From: Mycoplasmopsis columbinasalis
Lineage (GTDB): Bacteria; Bacillota_I; Bacilli_A; Mycoplasmatales; Metamycoplasmataceae
Direction of reading: 5' to 3'
Length of the DNA stretch: 64,000 nucleotides
NCBI RefSeq assembly: GCF_900660705.1
Contig: NZ_LR215043.1
Location: 620,001 to 684,000 of the forward strand
In this document: piece by piece, positions 50,904-61,570 of the stretch
Position numbering within the stretch: position 1 is the first letter of the stretch
Layout: the number at the start of each line of letters is the position of its first letter
Notes under the pieces: model-generated
Databases searched by the model: none
The model's input: only the letters and a program-made list of their open reading frames with translations
What the model was told of the DNA's origin: nothing
Translations under genes and position numbers: made by a program

Positions 50904-52028
50904 ATGAACTTTGTAAAAGTTTTAACTAATACTAGCTTCTGGGGGGCAATTGTTGCTACCGTTGTTATTATTAGTTTGGGGTTTATACTCACTAAAACCA
51001 AAGTGCTTAAAGTGGAATTTAAAAAAGTTTTAAACGCAGTCGTTCTTAAGATTGCGCTTCCCGCTGTAGCATTTATTGGTTTTATGAAAAAAGTTACAGT
51101 TGCTGACTTAACTAATGAAGGAATTATTTTGGGTGTTTCATTTGCTTTCTATATTCTTCTTTGTTTAGCAGTTTTCTTATTTGTAAAATATGGAAGTCGC
51201 ATTATTCCAAGTAGAATGAAAAAAAATCCAGATGGAACAGTAGCCAAAAGCGAATCGAAAGCTTTAATTAGTTGAATGATGATTATTTTTGGTTCAATTA
51301 CTTTCTTTGGTTTACCAATTATTAATGTTATGGCTAAAGACGCAACTACTTCTGCGAATATTTGAACTATTCCATATCGTATTTTCTTATATTCATACTG
51401 CTTTATGATGGTAAGTGGTTTGAAATTTGATAAAGAAAACATTAAAAAATCGCTTAAAACAACATTTTTAAACCCAATTGTTATTGCAACATTTCTTGGT
51501 CTTGTGTTATATCTTACTCAATTAATTCCTGGCGCGTCAGGTTTTGCTGCTAACTTTGCAAGAAGTTTTGAAGATTCTAAAACTGGAATAATAAAACCAG
51601 GTGAAGCGGGCTGATTCCAGTTAGACGTAACAATGCCTTATATTCACAAAACCATTAATTACTTAAGCGGGTTAGCTAGTCCACTCGTTTGACTTTCAAT
51701 TGGTATTACACTTGCTACATCAAACATCAAAGCAGCTGCAAAAGACTGAAAAGTTTGAACTTTTTCAGCTGTGAAATTAGTTGTTTTACCACTTGTCATC
51801 TTTTTGATCTTTTGACCATTAGTAAAAATTGGAAAAGTTACAGCTCAAAGTGGTTTGGCAATGGTTATTTTTGCAGCTACTCCACCGGCTACTGTTGTTA
51901 TTGCTTATGCAATGCAATACAAAGTGCACGAAGAATACGCAGCACAGTGTTCAGCCCTTTCAACGCTTCTAGCAGTTGTTTTAATGCCTATTTGAGTTGC
52001 GGTTGCTTCTGCAGTTTACGGTCTTTAA
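50904..52028 (+). CDS. AEC-family (auxin efflux carrier type) transporter
   Basis: The 374-residue membrane protein has about nine to ten helices. It shows AEC features: an N-terminal half with KVLNAVVLKIALPAVAFIGF, a central cytosolic linker, and a C-terminal half with PLVWLSIGITLA and IFAATPPATVVIAYAMQY. Bacterial members carry malate, lactate or related organic acids. It is followed after 25 bp by a D-2-hydroxyacid dehydrogenase gene on the same strand, which makes a hydroxy-acid substrate such as lactate or malate plausible. That substrate is inference. GAAAGG precedes ATG. TGA codons are frequent. Confidence 0.85.
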
Positions 52029-52053
52029 TTTATAGTAAAAGGAAATTATATTA

Positions 52054-53043
52054 ATGAAAGTTATTTGTTTCGGTGTGAGAGCCGTAGAAAAGCCAATTTT
52101 TGAAAAATTTAACAAAAATTTTGGTTACGAACTAGAACTAAGATCAGAAAGTTTGAGTGCAGAAAACGTTGATATCCTTAAAGGTTTTGACGCAGTTATT
52201 TGTCGCGCAAGCGATAAAATTGATGCTCAAGTAGTTGCTCGTGCCAAAGAACTTGGCGTGAAATTCATTCTCACTAGAACTGTTGGTTTTGACCACATGG
52301 ATGTGGAAGCTTTACATGCGCATAACATTTTAAGTGCACGTGTACCATCATACTCGCCAACAGCTATCAGCGAACTTGCAGTATCAATGGCTTTAACTCT
52401 ATCAAGAAAGAGTATTTATTTCGCTGCTAAAGCTGCGGCAAACTTAGATTACACAATTACTCCACACGGATTTGCTAAGGAAATTAAAAATTCGGTAGTG
52501 GGAATTATTGGCACCGGTAAAATTGGTTTTGAAGCTGCAAAAATGTTTCGCGGTTTAGGCGCAACTGTTGTAGGTTATGATCCTTATCCTAATGACAAGG
52601 CAAAAACCGTTTTAACTTACTTACCGCTTGATGAACTTTTAGCTAAAGCTGACATTATTTCAGTGCATGTGCCTTACATTAAAGGGCAAAACGATAAATT
52701 TATTAATGCTGAATTTCTCAGCAAGATGAAACAAGGGTCAATTCTTGTGAACACAGCTAGAGGTCAACTGCAAGATGAAGCAGCAATTCTTGCTGCGGTC
52801 AAGAGTGGAAAACTTGCTGGTGTTGGTTTAGATGTTTTCAATAACGAAAAACAATTCTTTGGTAAAAAACTTGACGCAATTAACGATCCAGTTATTGAAG
52901 AATTAATCAGTTTGTTCCCAACAGTGATGACATCCCCACACATTGGTTCTTACACTGATGAAGCTGTTGCTAATATGGTGGAAATTTCTTACCAAAACTT
53001 AAAAGAATTGGCAAATGGTCAAGAGTGCAAAAATAAACTTTAG
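52054..53043 (+). CDS. D-2-hydroxyacid dehydrogenase (D-lactate dehydrogenase like)
   Basis: The 329-residue protein has the Rossmann motif GIIGTGKIG at about residues 150-158. The catalytic set is Arg in NTARG, Glu in GLDVFNNE and His in SPHIGSYT, as in D-lactate dehydrogenases. It would reduce pyruvate to D-lactate with NADH, regenerating NAD+ for glycolysis. AAAGGAAATTATATTA precedes ATG 52054. It lies 25 bp after the AEC transporter in what appears to be a two-gene operon, closed by a terminator. No TGA codon is needed. Confidence 0.92.
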   Translation: MKVICFGVRAVEKPIFEKFNKNFGYELELRSESLSAENVDILKGFDAVICRASDKIDAQVVARAKELGVKFILTRTVGFDHMDVEALHAHNILSARVPSYSPTAISELAVSMALTLSRKSIYFAAKAAANLDYTITPHGFAKEIKNSVVGIIGTGKIGFEAAKMFRGLGATVVGYDPYPNDKAKTVLTYLPLDELLAKADIISVHVPYIKGQNDKFINAEFLSKMKQGSILVNTARGQLQDEAAILAAVKSGKLAGVGLDVFNNEKQFFGKKLDAINDPVIEELISLFPTVMTSPHIGSYTDEAVANMVEISYQNLKELANGQECKNKL

Positions 53044-53073
53044 TTCTTGTTTTTAATTCTGTTTGAAGACAAA

Positions 53074-53100
53074 AAAATAACGTTTGAAACACGTTATTTT
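53074..53100. terminator. Terminator between convergent dehydrogenase and pstS
   Basis: A 10-bp stem AAAATAACGT/ACGTTATTTT with a 7-nt loop and T or A runs on both sides, usable in both directions. Confidence 0.88.
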
Positions 53101-53171
53101 TTATTGCAAAATTTGGCAAAAATTTAAATTGTTTTTAAAATTCATTTTGTAAAACGAGGTAAAAAAATACT

Positions 53172-54272
53172 TTATTGATAATCGGGTGTTAATGTTTTCG
53201 CGGCTTTTGCTAGTTCGCTTCAGTTTTGTTCGTCATCAGCTTCTAAATTAAAAATTGTTTTCAACAAATTTGCATTTGGTGCACTTAAACTATTGTTGGC
53301 ATAAACTTTCATTATTTCAGGTTTAACTCTATTTGTAGGGCTTAAAAAACTAGTTAACAAACTAAGTTTTTTCGGTAAATTATTTAATAATGAAAAAGAT
53401 AAATAGAAAAATCTTGTTCAACCGTAAGTTTCTTCTTCAGGTTTAACTAAAACTGTTTCTTGTTTTTGCTGAACAAGCACAAAATTTGGTTTTTGTCAAA
53501 GTGACTTGTTATTTTCTAAAAAACCATAACTAAAAAAAGCCATTTTACTTGTTGCATTACTATTTAAAAAGTCTGGCATTGCTTTGGCGTCTGATTCGTC
53601 TAAATTAGTAATACTTACTTTAGTATTACCCAAAGTATTTCTTAAGTATGATTGCGCATTCGGACTTGGCACAATTTCATTGACATAAGGATTGTCTTTA
53701 ACAAAAGTTTCTGCTTTACCACTTACATTGTAACCGCCAGCTCTATAAAATACAGCAATTGGGTAATTTTGATCTTCAGGTAGTTTTTCGTTTTCAGCAA
53801 GTAAATCATTAATCATAAGCTGATAATCACCACCAAAAGCATTAATTATTTTTTGTCAATTTGTGTGGTCAAAGAAAAAATGTTTTTTAACGTCAGCTGG
53901 TTTTACTTGTAATAAAAACGCCATTTTTTCTTGTGCAACTGGCACTGTCTTGATTTTTTGCGCTTTTCATTTAGCTTTATTTTCTTCACTCATCGAATTA
54001 TGTTCGCCAACAGGATTTTTTGATAAAGCAGCAAAATCAGTACGGGCATTCACTAAATTATCGATTCCTGCTGAGGAACCGAGTGATTCAATATCAGCTA
54101 AATAACGATCATTTTTGTAAATAACTTTCGAAAGATCGTTTAAAAATGATCACATACTAGTTGAACCCTTAAAGGACACAACTTTAGAACTGCATGAAAG
54201 AGTTAAAACAACTGGTGAAGCTAGAACTAATGGTGTTAAGAAACGGCCAAAACGAGCAAGTTTTTTCATCAT
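53172..54272 (-). CDS. pstS: Phosphate ABC transporter substrate-binding lipoprotein
   Basis: The 366-residue lipoprotein has a signal ending in lipobox TLSC with Cys27. Near the mature N-terminus FKGSTSMWSFLNDLS and ESLGSSAGIDNLVNARTDFAALSKN carry the phosphate-binding pattern of PstS (GSTT/GS-type loops and the SGxG-like SSAG). It should capture phosphate and deliver it to the divergently encoded PstCA-PstB. The mRNA looks leaderless: TATAAT at 54279-54284 ends six bases before ATG 54272. A second ATG at 54269 is the next codon. TGA codons read as Trp. Confidence 0.87.
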
Positions 54273-54360
54273 GCACAAATTATAAATATTTTTGCATTAT
54301 GCTAGTAAATTTAGACTTTTTGTTTGCAAAATAAAGTTTTTTTATTATTATTCTTAACAA
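54273..54360. promoter_or_regulatory. 88-bp divergent promoter region, pstS/pstCA
   Basis: Two promoters face away from each other. TATAAT (minus, 54279-54284) serves pstS and TATTAT (plus, about 54343-54351) serves pstCA. Neither gene has a Shine-Dalgarno site, so both transcripts may be leaderless. No obvious Pho-type direct repeats are seen. Confidence 0.55.
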
Positions 54361-56196
54361 ATGAAAGAGCACAGGAAAAATCAAAAAAACGAGGCAGTAA
54401 ATAAGCACATTTCGCTTACTGTTGTGCTTGTTTGCTTGTCCTTATTTATTGTTTTCTTATTCTTTATTATTTATCGTTCAGGGTATGCCTTTTCTTACTA
54501 CAAAGGCCAAATTTTTAATCCTGTTAATCCAACTAATGGTGCTTTTAGTGGTGGTATTATTCTACCAATAGTAACTACTTTTTTAGTGGTGATTTTAACT
54601 TGTTTAATTGCATGTCCAGTTAGTTTAAGAGTAGCGTTTTGGCTTAATTTAAGAGTGCAAAATCAAAAGTTTTACTTAAGAACGAAATTTTTCTTAAGAA
54701 TTTTTAGCGGCCTTCCCTCTGTTATTTTTGGTTTGTTTGCACTAATGGTCATTTCAAAGTGAATTAAGAGTGCATTCGGTTTAAGTAGTGGTACCAATTT
54801 GCTTAATGCGATTTTAATGCTCGCAATTATGTGTTTTCCTACTATTACAAACGCAATTTTAGTTGCCTTAGAAAACATTAGCTGAGATTTAAAATTTGCT
54901 GGAAAGGCACTCGGTCTTAATAATTCGCAAATTTCTTATAAAATCGTAAAAAAAGCCATTCGAGCTGATATCTGAAGAGCATATTTACTTGGTTTTGCCA
55001 AAGCAATTGGAGAATCGGTGGCTTTACTTTTTATTCTGAAATCGCAAAATTATCTCACTTTTTACCAAAAAGGTTTTGCCGCCACTTTAACCTCATCGCT
55101 TAAAACAGTTGGTGCTTTGTTACCAACCAACTTTTTTGCTGAAAATGGTGGTGATGAACTCAGAAGTTTAATGTTTGCACTTGGTCTCATTTTGTTTATT
55201 ATCATCACAATTGTTAATTTAAGTTTTAATGCTATTATCACTTCGCGTCGAAAAATCAAATTAGAATTTGCCAATAAAGCTATTTTAAAGCTGCAAACGA
55301 AAATTAAAAATCGTAAAGTAATTAATAGAGTTTACCACTGATATCATCTTTTAAGTGAATTAGTGGCAGTAATTTTAGTTGCTATTTGTTCCCTTTGAAT
55401 TGTTGGAGATGTTCTTATTAATGGCCTTAAGTATTCTCTTGCTAACAGTAACACTATTGTTGGTAACGCGGGCGATTCAACTCTCCGCGCGTTAGCTAAT
55501 ACAATTGTAATTAGTTTATTGGTTTTAATTTTTGCTATGCCAGTTGCCTTTTTTGTAGTTGTTTATGTGAGCGAATATTTAACAAGCACCAAAATCAAAA
55601 ATGCCTTTTATTCTTTCATTGATGCCTTTGCGTCAATGCCGTCAATTTTATTTGGTTTATTTGGTTATACAGTTTTTATTTCACTTTTTGGTTTTAGTGC
55701 TGGTGGTAAAACTTCACATTCATTATGAGCTGGAATTTGTACCATAGGTATTTTCATTTTACCTTTTGCCATTAAGAATATCCAAACTGCGTTTGCGTCA
55801 ATTGATAAGGATTTAAAACTAAGTGCGCAAGCTTTAGGTTTATCAAAAGCGAAAATTATTTACAAAATTATTTTGCCTAAAATTTGGCCATCTTTAGTCA
55901 ATGGTTGAGTGTTAATGACTGCACGAATCGCTTCCGAATCAGCACCATTTCTACTCACTACCGGAATGAACAATTCACCAAGTTTTTGTCTTACTTATTT
56001 TGGTCAAACTATTACAACCAGAATGGTAGTGCAGTTAAATAGTACTGCTGCAAACGCAGTGGCAATTATGTACGAATGTGCTTTTATTTCACTTTTGTTC
56101 TTTAGTTTTCTTTTTTATGTTTCAACTTACATAACACCTAAACTTAAAAATTTTAACTTTAGTTGAAAGAGGTTTATATTATGGAAAAAAACGTAA
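54361..56196 (+). CDS. Phosphate ABC transporter permease, PstC-PstA fusion
   Basis: The 611-residue protein joins two permease modules. Module one (about residues 1-300) has the EAA-loop LKFAGKALGLNNSQISYKIVKKAIRADI. Module two (about 320-600) has the equivalent DKDLKLSAQALGLSKAKIIYKIILPKIWPSL. Each has about six helices with GLPSVIFGLFA and MPSILFGLFGY signatures typical of PstC and PstA. A single chain would thus form the whole membrane channel. The end runs through TGA at 56164-56166 to TAA at 56196, overlapping pstB by 16 bp. Fused Pst permeases are known in other mycoplasmas. Confidence 0.92.
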
Positions 56197-57008
56197 AACC
56201 AATGCAAACAAATGCATCACTTGCTAAAACAACACAACCAATTTTCAAAATTGAAAATTTAAATTTTTGGTACAACTACAAAAAAAAGCAAGCCCTTTTT
56301 GCAATTAATTTACAACTCCCAATGCATAAAACAATTGCTTTCATAGGCCCATCAGGTTGTGGTAAGAGTACTCTCCTCAAACTTTTTAACCGAATTAATG
56401 TGGAAGACAAATCCAATAGTTATGAAGGTAAAATCTTGTACTGACATAATGATAATTATGTTGATCTAAAAGACACTAAAGCTCTTAGTAATATCGATTT
56501 GCGTCAAGAAGTTGGCATGGTGTTTCAACAACCAATAGTTTTTCCAGTTTCAATTTATGAAAACATAGCCTTAGGATTAAAAAACATTGGTATTTACGAC
56601 CAAAAAATTCTTGACCAACGTGTTGAAGATGCGCTAAAAAAAGCTGCGCTTTATGATGAAGTTAAAGATAAATTAAAAGAAAGCGCTGACCAATTATCAG
56701 GTGGCCAAAAACAACGTTTATGTATTGCTCGTACGATCGCGCTTGCGCCAAAAGTAATTTTAATGGATGAACCAACTAGTGCACTTGACCCGATTGCAAC
56801 GCAAAAAATCGAAAATTTAATTGTTAGTTTGAAAGAATATTACACCATTATTATCGTTACGCACTCAATGGCACAGGCACAACGTGTTGCAGATGAAACA
56901 GTTTTCTTCTTAAAAGGTCAAATGATTGAACAAGCACCAACACGTGAAATGTTTACAAATCCACAAAACTCTAAAACTAGAGATTACATTATGGGAAAGA
57001 TTGGTTAA
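56181..57008 (+). CDS. pstB: Phosphate ABC transporter ATP-binding protein
   Basis: The 275-residue protein has Walker [10 protein letters not shown] at 56-64, the PstB-type Q-loop [22 protein letters not shown], signature LSGGQKQR, Walker [14 protein letters not shown] and H-loop [13 protein letters not shown]. It powers phosphate import by PstCA. I prefer ATG 56181, which has AGAGG eight bases upstream, although it overlaps the end of pstCA; a TTG at 56163 is less likely. phoU follows after 3 bp. Confidence 0.95.
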
Positions 57009-57011
57009 AAA

Positions 57012-57713
57012 ATGTCTGTCAACTATAGTTTATTAAAGAAAAGCGAAGAAAACTTAAAAGAATTCTTTTATTCGTATATTTCGCATTCCATTAAAATGCA
57101 CGACCAAGTTCTTAGTTTAATTGAAAAAGCACGAACTAAGGATGAAACTATTCATGATGCAATGAAAACTTTAACGGAAATGGAAAATTTTAGTGATCAC
57201 GTGCAAGTGGATAACGTAAACGAATTACTATGAGATTTATCAAAAGACCAACCAATGTTGGATCATTTGCGCTGATATATTTGTGTGTTAAATTCTTTAG
57301 GCGATATCGAACGTATTAATGATTATTTATTCTTTTTAGGTAAATTTTTTACCAAGTATCACCACATGATGAGTACTGATACTTTAGAAATTGCCGTTAC
57401 ACTAAATCAAAAATTAAATGAACTTTTTCATAATTTTCTTAAATATGCTCGTCGTAAACAGGCAAGTAAATTTTTTGAAGTTTTTCAAAAAGAAAAAAAT
57501 GATTACAAAGTTTTTTGTGACAAAAAAATTGAAGAGTTAGCTTTGAAACTTGAACAAGAAAAAATTAACATTCAAATCATTATCAAATTATCTTTCGAAT
57601 TGCATTCACATTACCGAATTGTAGAGCGGATGGAGAACATTTTGGAAAATTTAGTTTTCATTAATGAACCAGAATATTTCCAAAAAAAACTTAGTCAAAA
57701 CGAGCAAATTTAA
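57012..57713 (+). CDS. phoU: PhoU-like phosphate regulator
   Basis: The 233-residue all-helical protein follows pstB by 3 bp. It has two PhoU-like three-helix repeats with SLGDIERINDYLFFLGKF and a C-terminal SHYRIVERMENILENLVFI, matching the ExxxDxxE-like metal-binding positions (GDIERIND, RIVERMEN). PhoU dampens Pst transport and Pho signalling. No two-component PhoR/PhoB pair is visible, so here it probably acts directly on the transporter. TGA Trp codons occur twice. Confidence 0.85.
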
Positions 57714-57872
57714 ATCTTAAAAGTTTGTTTTAGCCAAATTTAATTAATGTTGTTTTCATATATAATAATTTACAAATTTTGCATTTTCTAATGTAATATT
57801 TTTCTATTTTTTGCAAAATTAAATTACAAAAAAAGTCAAGTGCAAAATTTTTTTTCAATTTAACGAATATAT

Positions 57873-57883
57873 CTATGTTGTAG
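57873..57883. repeat. Intergenic palindrome element, copy 14
   Basis: CTATGTTGTAG (one mismatch) is preceded by TTTAACGAATATAT and followed by GAAC. It lies 32 bp before pepF. Confidence 0.6.
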
Positions 57884-57914
57884 AACTATATTCGTAATTA
57901 TTTAAGAAAGGAGA

Positions 57915-59771
57915 ATGATGAAGCAATACAAAAAAGTCGCTGATGTTGATGACAAGTATAAATTTGATCTTGAAGCAATTTTAGAAAATAAAACTTTTGA
58001 ACAATTGCTTGATGAATTAAAAACTTTGAATGAACATCTCATAGCGATAAAAGATAGTAAATATGATACAGTTGAAGCTTACGCTGCGTCATTCGAATTA
58101 GCAGCTCGTGCCGGCGTGCTATCAAATCGACTTTACAATTATGTTTCTAATCACCTCAACCGTGAACTTACAAGCTCACTTTATCGTTCTTACGAAGTTA
58201 AGTTGAACCAATTGAGTGAAGAATTTAATCAAAAGTTTGGTTCAGAACAAGTTAGATTTTTCCAAAATGTTGAGAAATTAAAACAGTGAGTTAATCACCC
58301 TGTACTAGCTCCATACAAAAAGATAATTGAATCTGAGTTAGAAAATTATGAACACAAACTAGATGATAAGGTCGAAGAATATCTAACACAAATTCAAACT
58401 GGCGAACCAAATTTAGAAGATATTTTTACTGTGCTATCAGATAGCGAAACAGACTATGGCACAGTTGTAAACGCAAAAGGTAAAAAACTTCCTTTAAATC
58501 ATGCGACGAGACTTAAATATCTTAAAAGCGCTGATGGCGAACTAAGAAAAAACACTGTATTAGCATGAAATAGAGCAATTTTCAAACATAAAGACACTTT
58601 GGCAAATTTGCTTTTCCAACAATTTCGTTCTTTGAATGTAGAAGCTAAGACAAGAAAATATAAGTCAGCAATAAATATGTTGACTAATGCTGATAAAGTT
58701 GACGATGACTTACTCCAAATTCTCTTTTCTAAAATCTCATCACTCAATTCTCTTATAGCTAAATACAGAAGAGCTCACAAGAAGTTTTATGAAAGCGCAT
58801 TTGGGGAAAAGTATAATCAAAAGTATGATTCTGCACGCGAATTAGTAAAGGTTAAAAGCAATTATAGTGTTGAAGAAATGCAAGCTTTAGTTTTAGAAGC
58901 TTTAAAACCATTTGGCGAAGAATACTATAATGTAGTTTCAAAAGCAATTTATGATCGTTGAGTCGATTATATGACTATTGAAAACAAAGTTTCTGGCGCA
59001 TATTCAATTGGTGGTCATTTTGGCATTGACAAAAAATACATTTTAATGAATTTTGATGGTCAATTTGGTTCGGTGGAAACTTTAGCACATGAATTAGGGC
59101 ATTCGATGCATTCATATTTTTCTGATCAAAACAATGACTTTTATAACAGTCAATATCCAATCTTTTTGGCAGAAATAGCTTCAATTTTCAACGAAGAAAT
59201 GTTATATGACCACGTTTTAAAAGCAACGCAAAGCGACAAACTAAAATTTCAATTGTTAGAAGAAAGAATTCGCGGTTGAATAGGTACCGTGCAACGCCAA
59301 ATTATTTGAGCTAACTATGAATATAATCTCTACCAAGGTATTGAACAATACAAAGTTAATCCAACCTACGAATCAATTTCAACGCTTTATTTTGAAAATT
59401 TAAAAAGATATACTGAAAAACCAAAACAACTAAAATACGAACCTGAATTTTTAGTAGCTAGTGTTGATGTACCGCATTTTTACTATGGATTTTACGTATA
59501 CAAGTATGCTATAGGACAATTGGTAGCAAGTTACTTTTTCCACAACTACAAACTCAAAGGCGAAACTTATTTGCAATACTACATTGATAACTTTTTAAAA
59601 CAAGGTGGAAATGATTATCCACTAGAAATTCTTAAAAAAGTAGGTGTGGACTTAAAAAGTGATGCATTCTATGAAATTGGCTTCCAACATTTTGAACAAA
59701 TGATTAATGAATATATTAAGTTAGGTGAAAAACTATTTTCGAAACCAAAACGTCCAAGGAAAAAAGAATAA
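57915..59771 (+). CDS. pepF: Oligoendopeptidase F (M3 metallopeptidase)
   Basis: The 618-residue protein has the M3B zinc motif HELGHSMH at about residues 392-399, preceded by GGHFGID and followed by the downstream Glu ligand region [14 protein letters not shown]. It cleaves oligopeptides of about 6-20 residues in the cytosol, feeding amino-acid catabolism. ATGATG at 57915 follows AAAGGAGA; either Met may be used. Its stop lies 3 bp before the ABC exporter gene, suggesting co-transcription. A TATAAT box lies at about 57761. Confidence 0.96.
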
Positions 59772-59774
59772 ATA

Positions 59775-61559
59775 ATGATTAAACTTATTAAAATGTTACC
59801 CCGCAAAATTAAGTGATGTTTTCTTTTGGGAGCACTTCTAATTTTCCTTAATGTTATCTGCGCGATTATTTTTCCAAATATTATTTCGCAATTTATTCGC
59901 TTAATTTTTAATGAAAATAGTAATGAAACAGTTAGTTTAACATTTTTTGATGGTCTTATTAACTTTAAACCGGCGCCATTGTTGCTCGTTCGTAATTATT
60001 TAATTATTGCCGTAGTCTTGGTAACTGTACTTAACATAATCTTTAGCTTCGTAGGAAATTTAGTTGTTATTTATGCCTCTGAATCAGCAAGTAAGTTTTT
60101 TAGAATTTCACTGTTTGAAAAAATTCAAAAACTCTCACTCAAAAATATCGCTGACTTAAAGAGCGAATCGATTATTACTCGTGTTTCAAACGATGTAGGA
60201 ATTTTCTGAGAATTTTTAGTTAATGGTTCAACCATTTTAGTTCGTGGTATTTTTCTAACTATCGGTAGTGCAGTTTTAGCTTTCCTAGTTGATGTGCAAA
60301 TGGCAACCGGTGTTGTGATTGTGATTCCTGTGCTTACTGTTTTAATTTTAATTGTCGGTAAAATGTCAGGCCCAAGAATGAAACAAGCACAAAAAACTGT
60401 CGAAGTGTTAACTAAAGACATCACAGAAAACATCAACGGTATTCGTGTAATTAAAACTTATAGCTTAGAAAATCAACACCAAGAAGCATTTACCAAAAAC
60501 AACCAAGTTTGATACAGAATTATGTATCGAATTGAAATTCTTTTTGCAACTTTAGGTCCAGTGTTTTTGACTATCATCAATTTATTGATTTTAGTAATTT
60601 ATTCAATTGCCGCAAAACAAACAATGGCACAAGCAGCATCAAACCAAACTTTAGTCGAATTAAATATTTTTATCGATTATCTTTACAACATTAGTTTTGG
60701 TATTATGATGACAGTTATGTTTCTTGTGTCCTTCTTTAGAGCCAAAATTTCAGCTGGTAGAATCAACCAAATCTTTGAAGTGATACCAGAAAATGTGATT
60801 CGTCCTGAAGGCGGTGAAATTAGTCAAAACTACGATTTAACCGTACAAGACTTAAGCTTTAAATACTACGATACGCAAGACAAACACACATTGAAAAATA
60901 TTTCCTTTAGATTACCGTATCGTCAAACACTTGGTATTATTGGACCAACAGCTGCTGGTAAGTCTACCTTGGTAAATCTTTTAATTAACAATTACCTTTA
61001 TAAATATGGTTCTATCAAAATTGGCGACCAAGAACTTAATGATGCCAAAACCAAAAGTATTCATGATGTCGTTGGAATTGTTTACCAAGAAGCGTTGTTG
61101 TATACCGGTACAATTCGTTCGAATTTATTAAAAGCAAAACCAGATGCCACCGATGTTGAACTTGAACAAGCTTTGCGCGATGCTTGTGCCTGAGAATTTG
61201 TAACTAAATTCGAAGATAAACTCGATCATGTTGTTGTACAAGGCGGGCGAAACCTTTCTGGTGGCCAAAAACAACGTTTATCAATTGCTCGTACGTTGTT
61301 ACGGAAACCAAAAATTTTAATTCTAGACGATTCTACTTCTGCGCTCGATAATATTACTACCAAAAAAGTGATTGAAAATGTGCGTACAAATTATGACTGC
61401 ACTTTGATTTTAATTTCACAAAAAATTGGTCCATTGCGCACTGCTGACCAAATTATGATTTTAGAAAATGGCACCATTACAGCTTTAGGCACTCACGAAG
61501 AACTGATTCAATGTTCACCATTATATAAATCAATTCACCAAAATCAATTAGACCAATAG
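59775..61559 (+). CDS. ABC exporter half-transporter, degenerate ATPase site
   Basis: The 594-residue half-transporter has about six helices in the first 320 residues and a nucleotide-binding domain with Walker A GPTAAGKST, canonical signature LSGGQKQR and Walker B ILILDDSTSALD. The catalytic Glu after Walker B is Asp here and the H-loop His is Gln (ISQKIGPL), so its own hydrolysis site is probably impaired. It is encoded just before a partner with a canonical site and should form a heterodimer. Substrate unknown (lipid, peptide or drug type). AAGGAAAAAAGA precedes ATG. Confidence 0.9.
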
Positions 61560-61570
61560 AAAGGAGCAAA

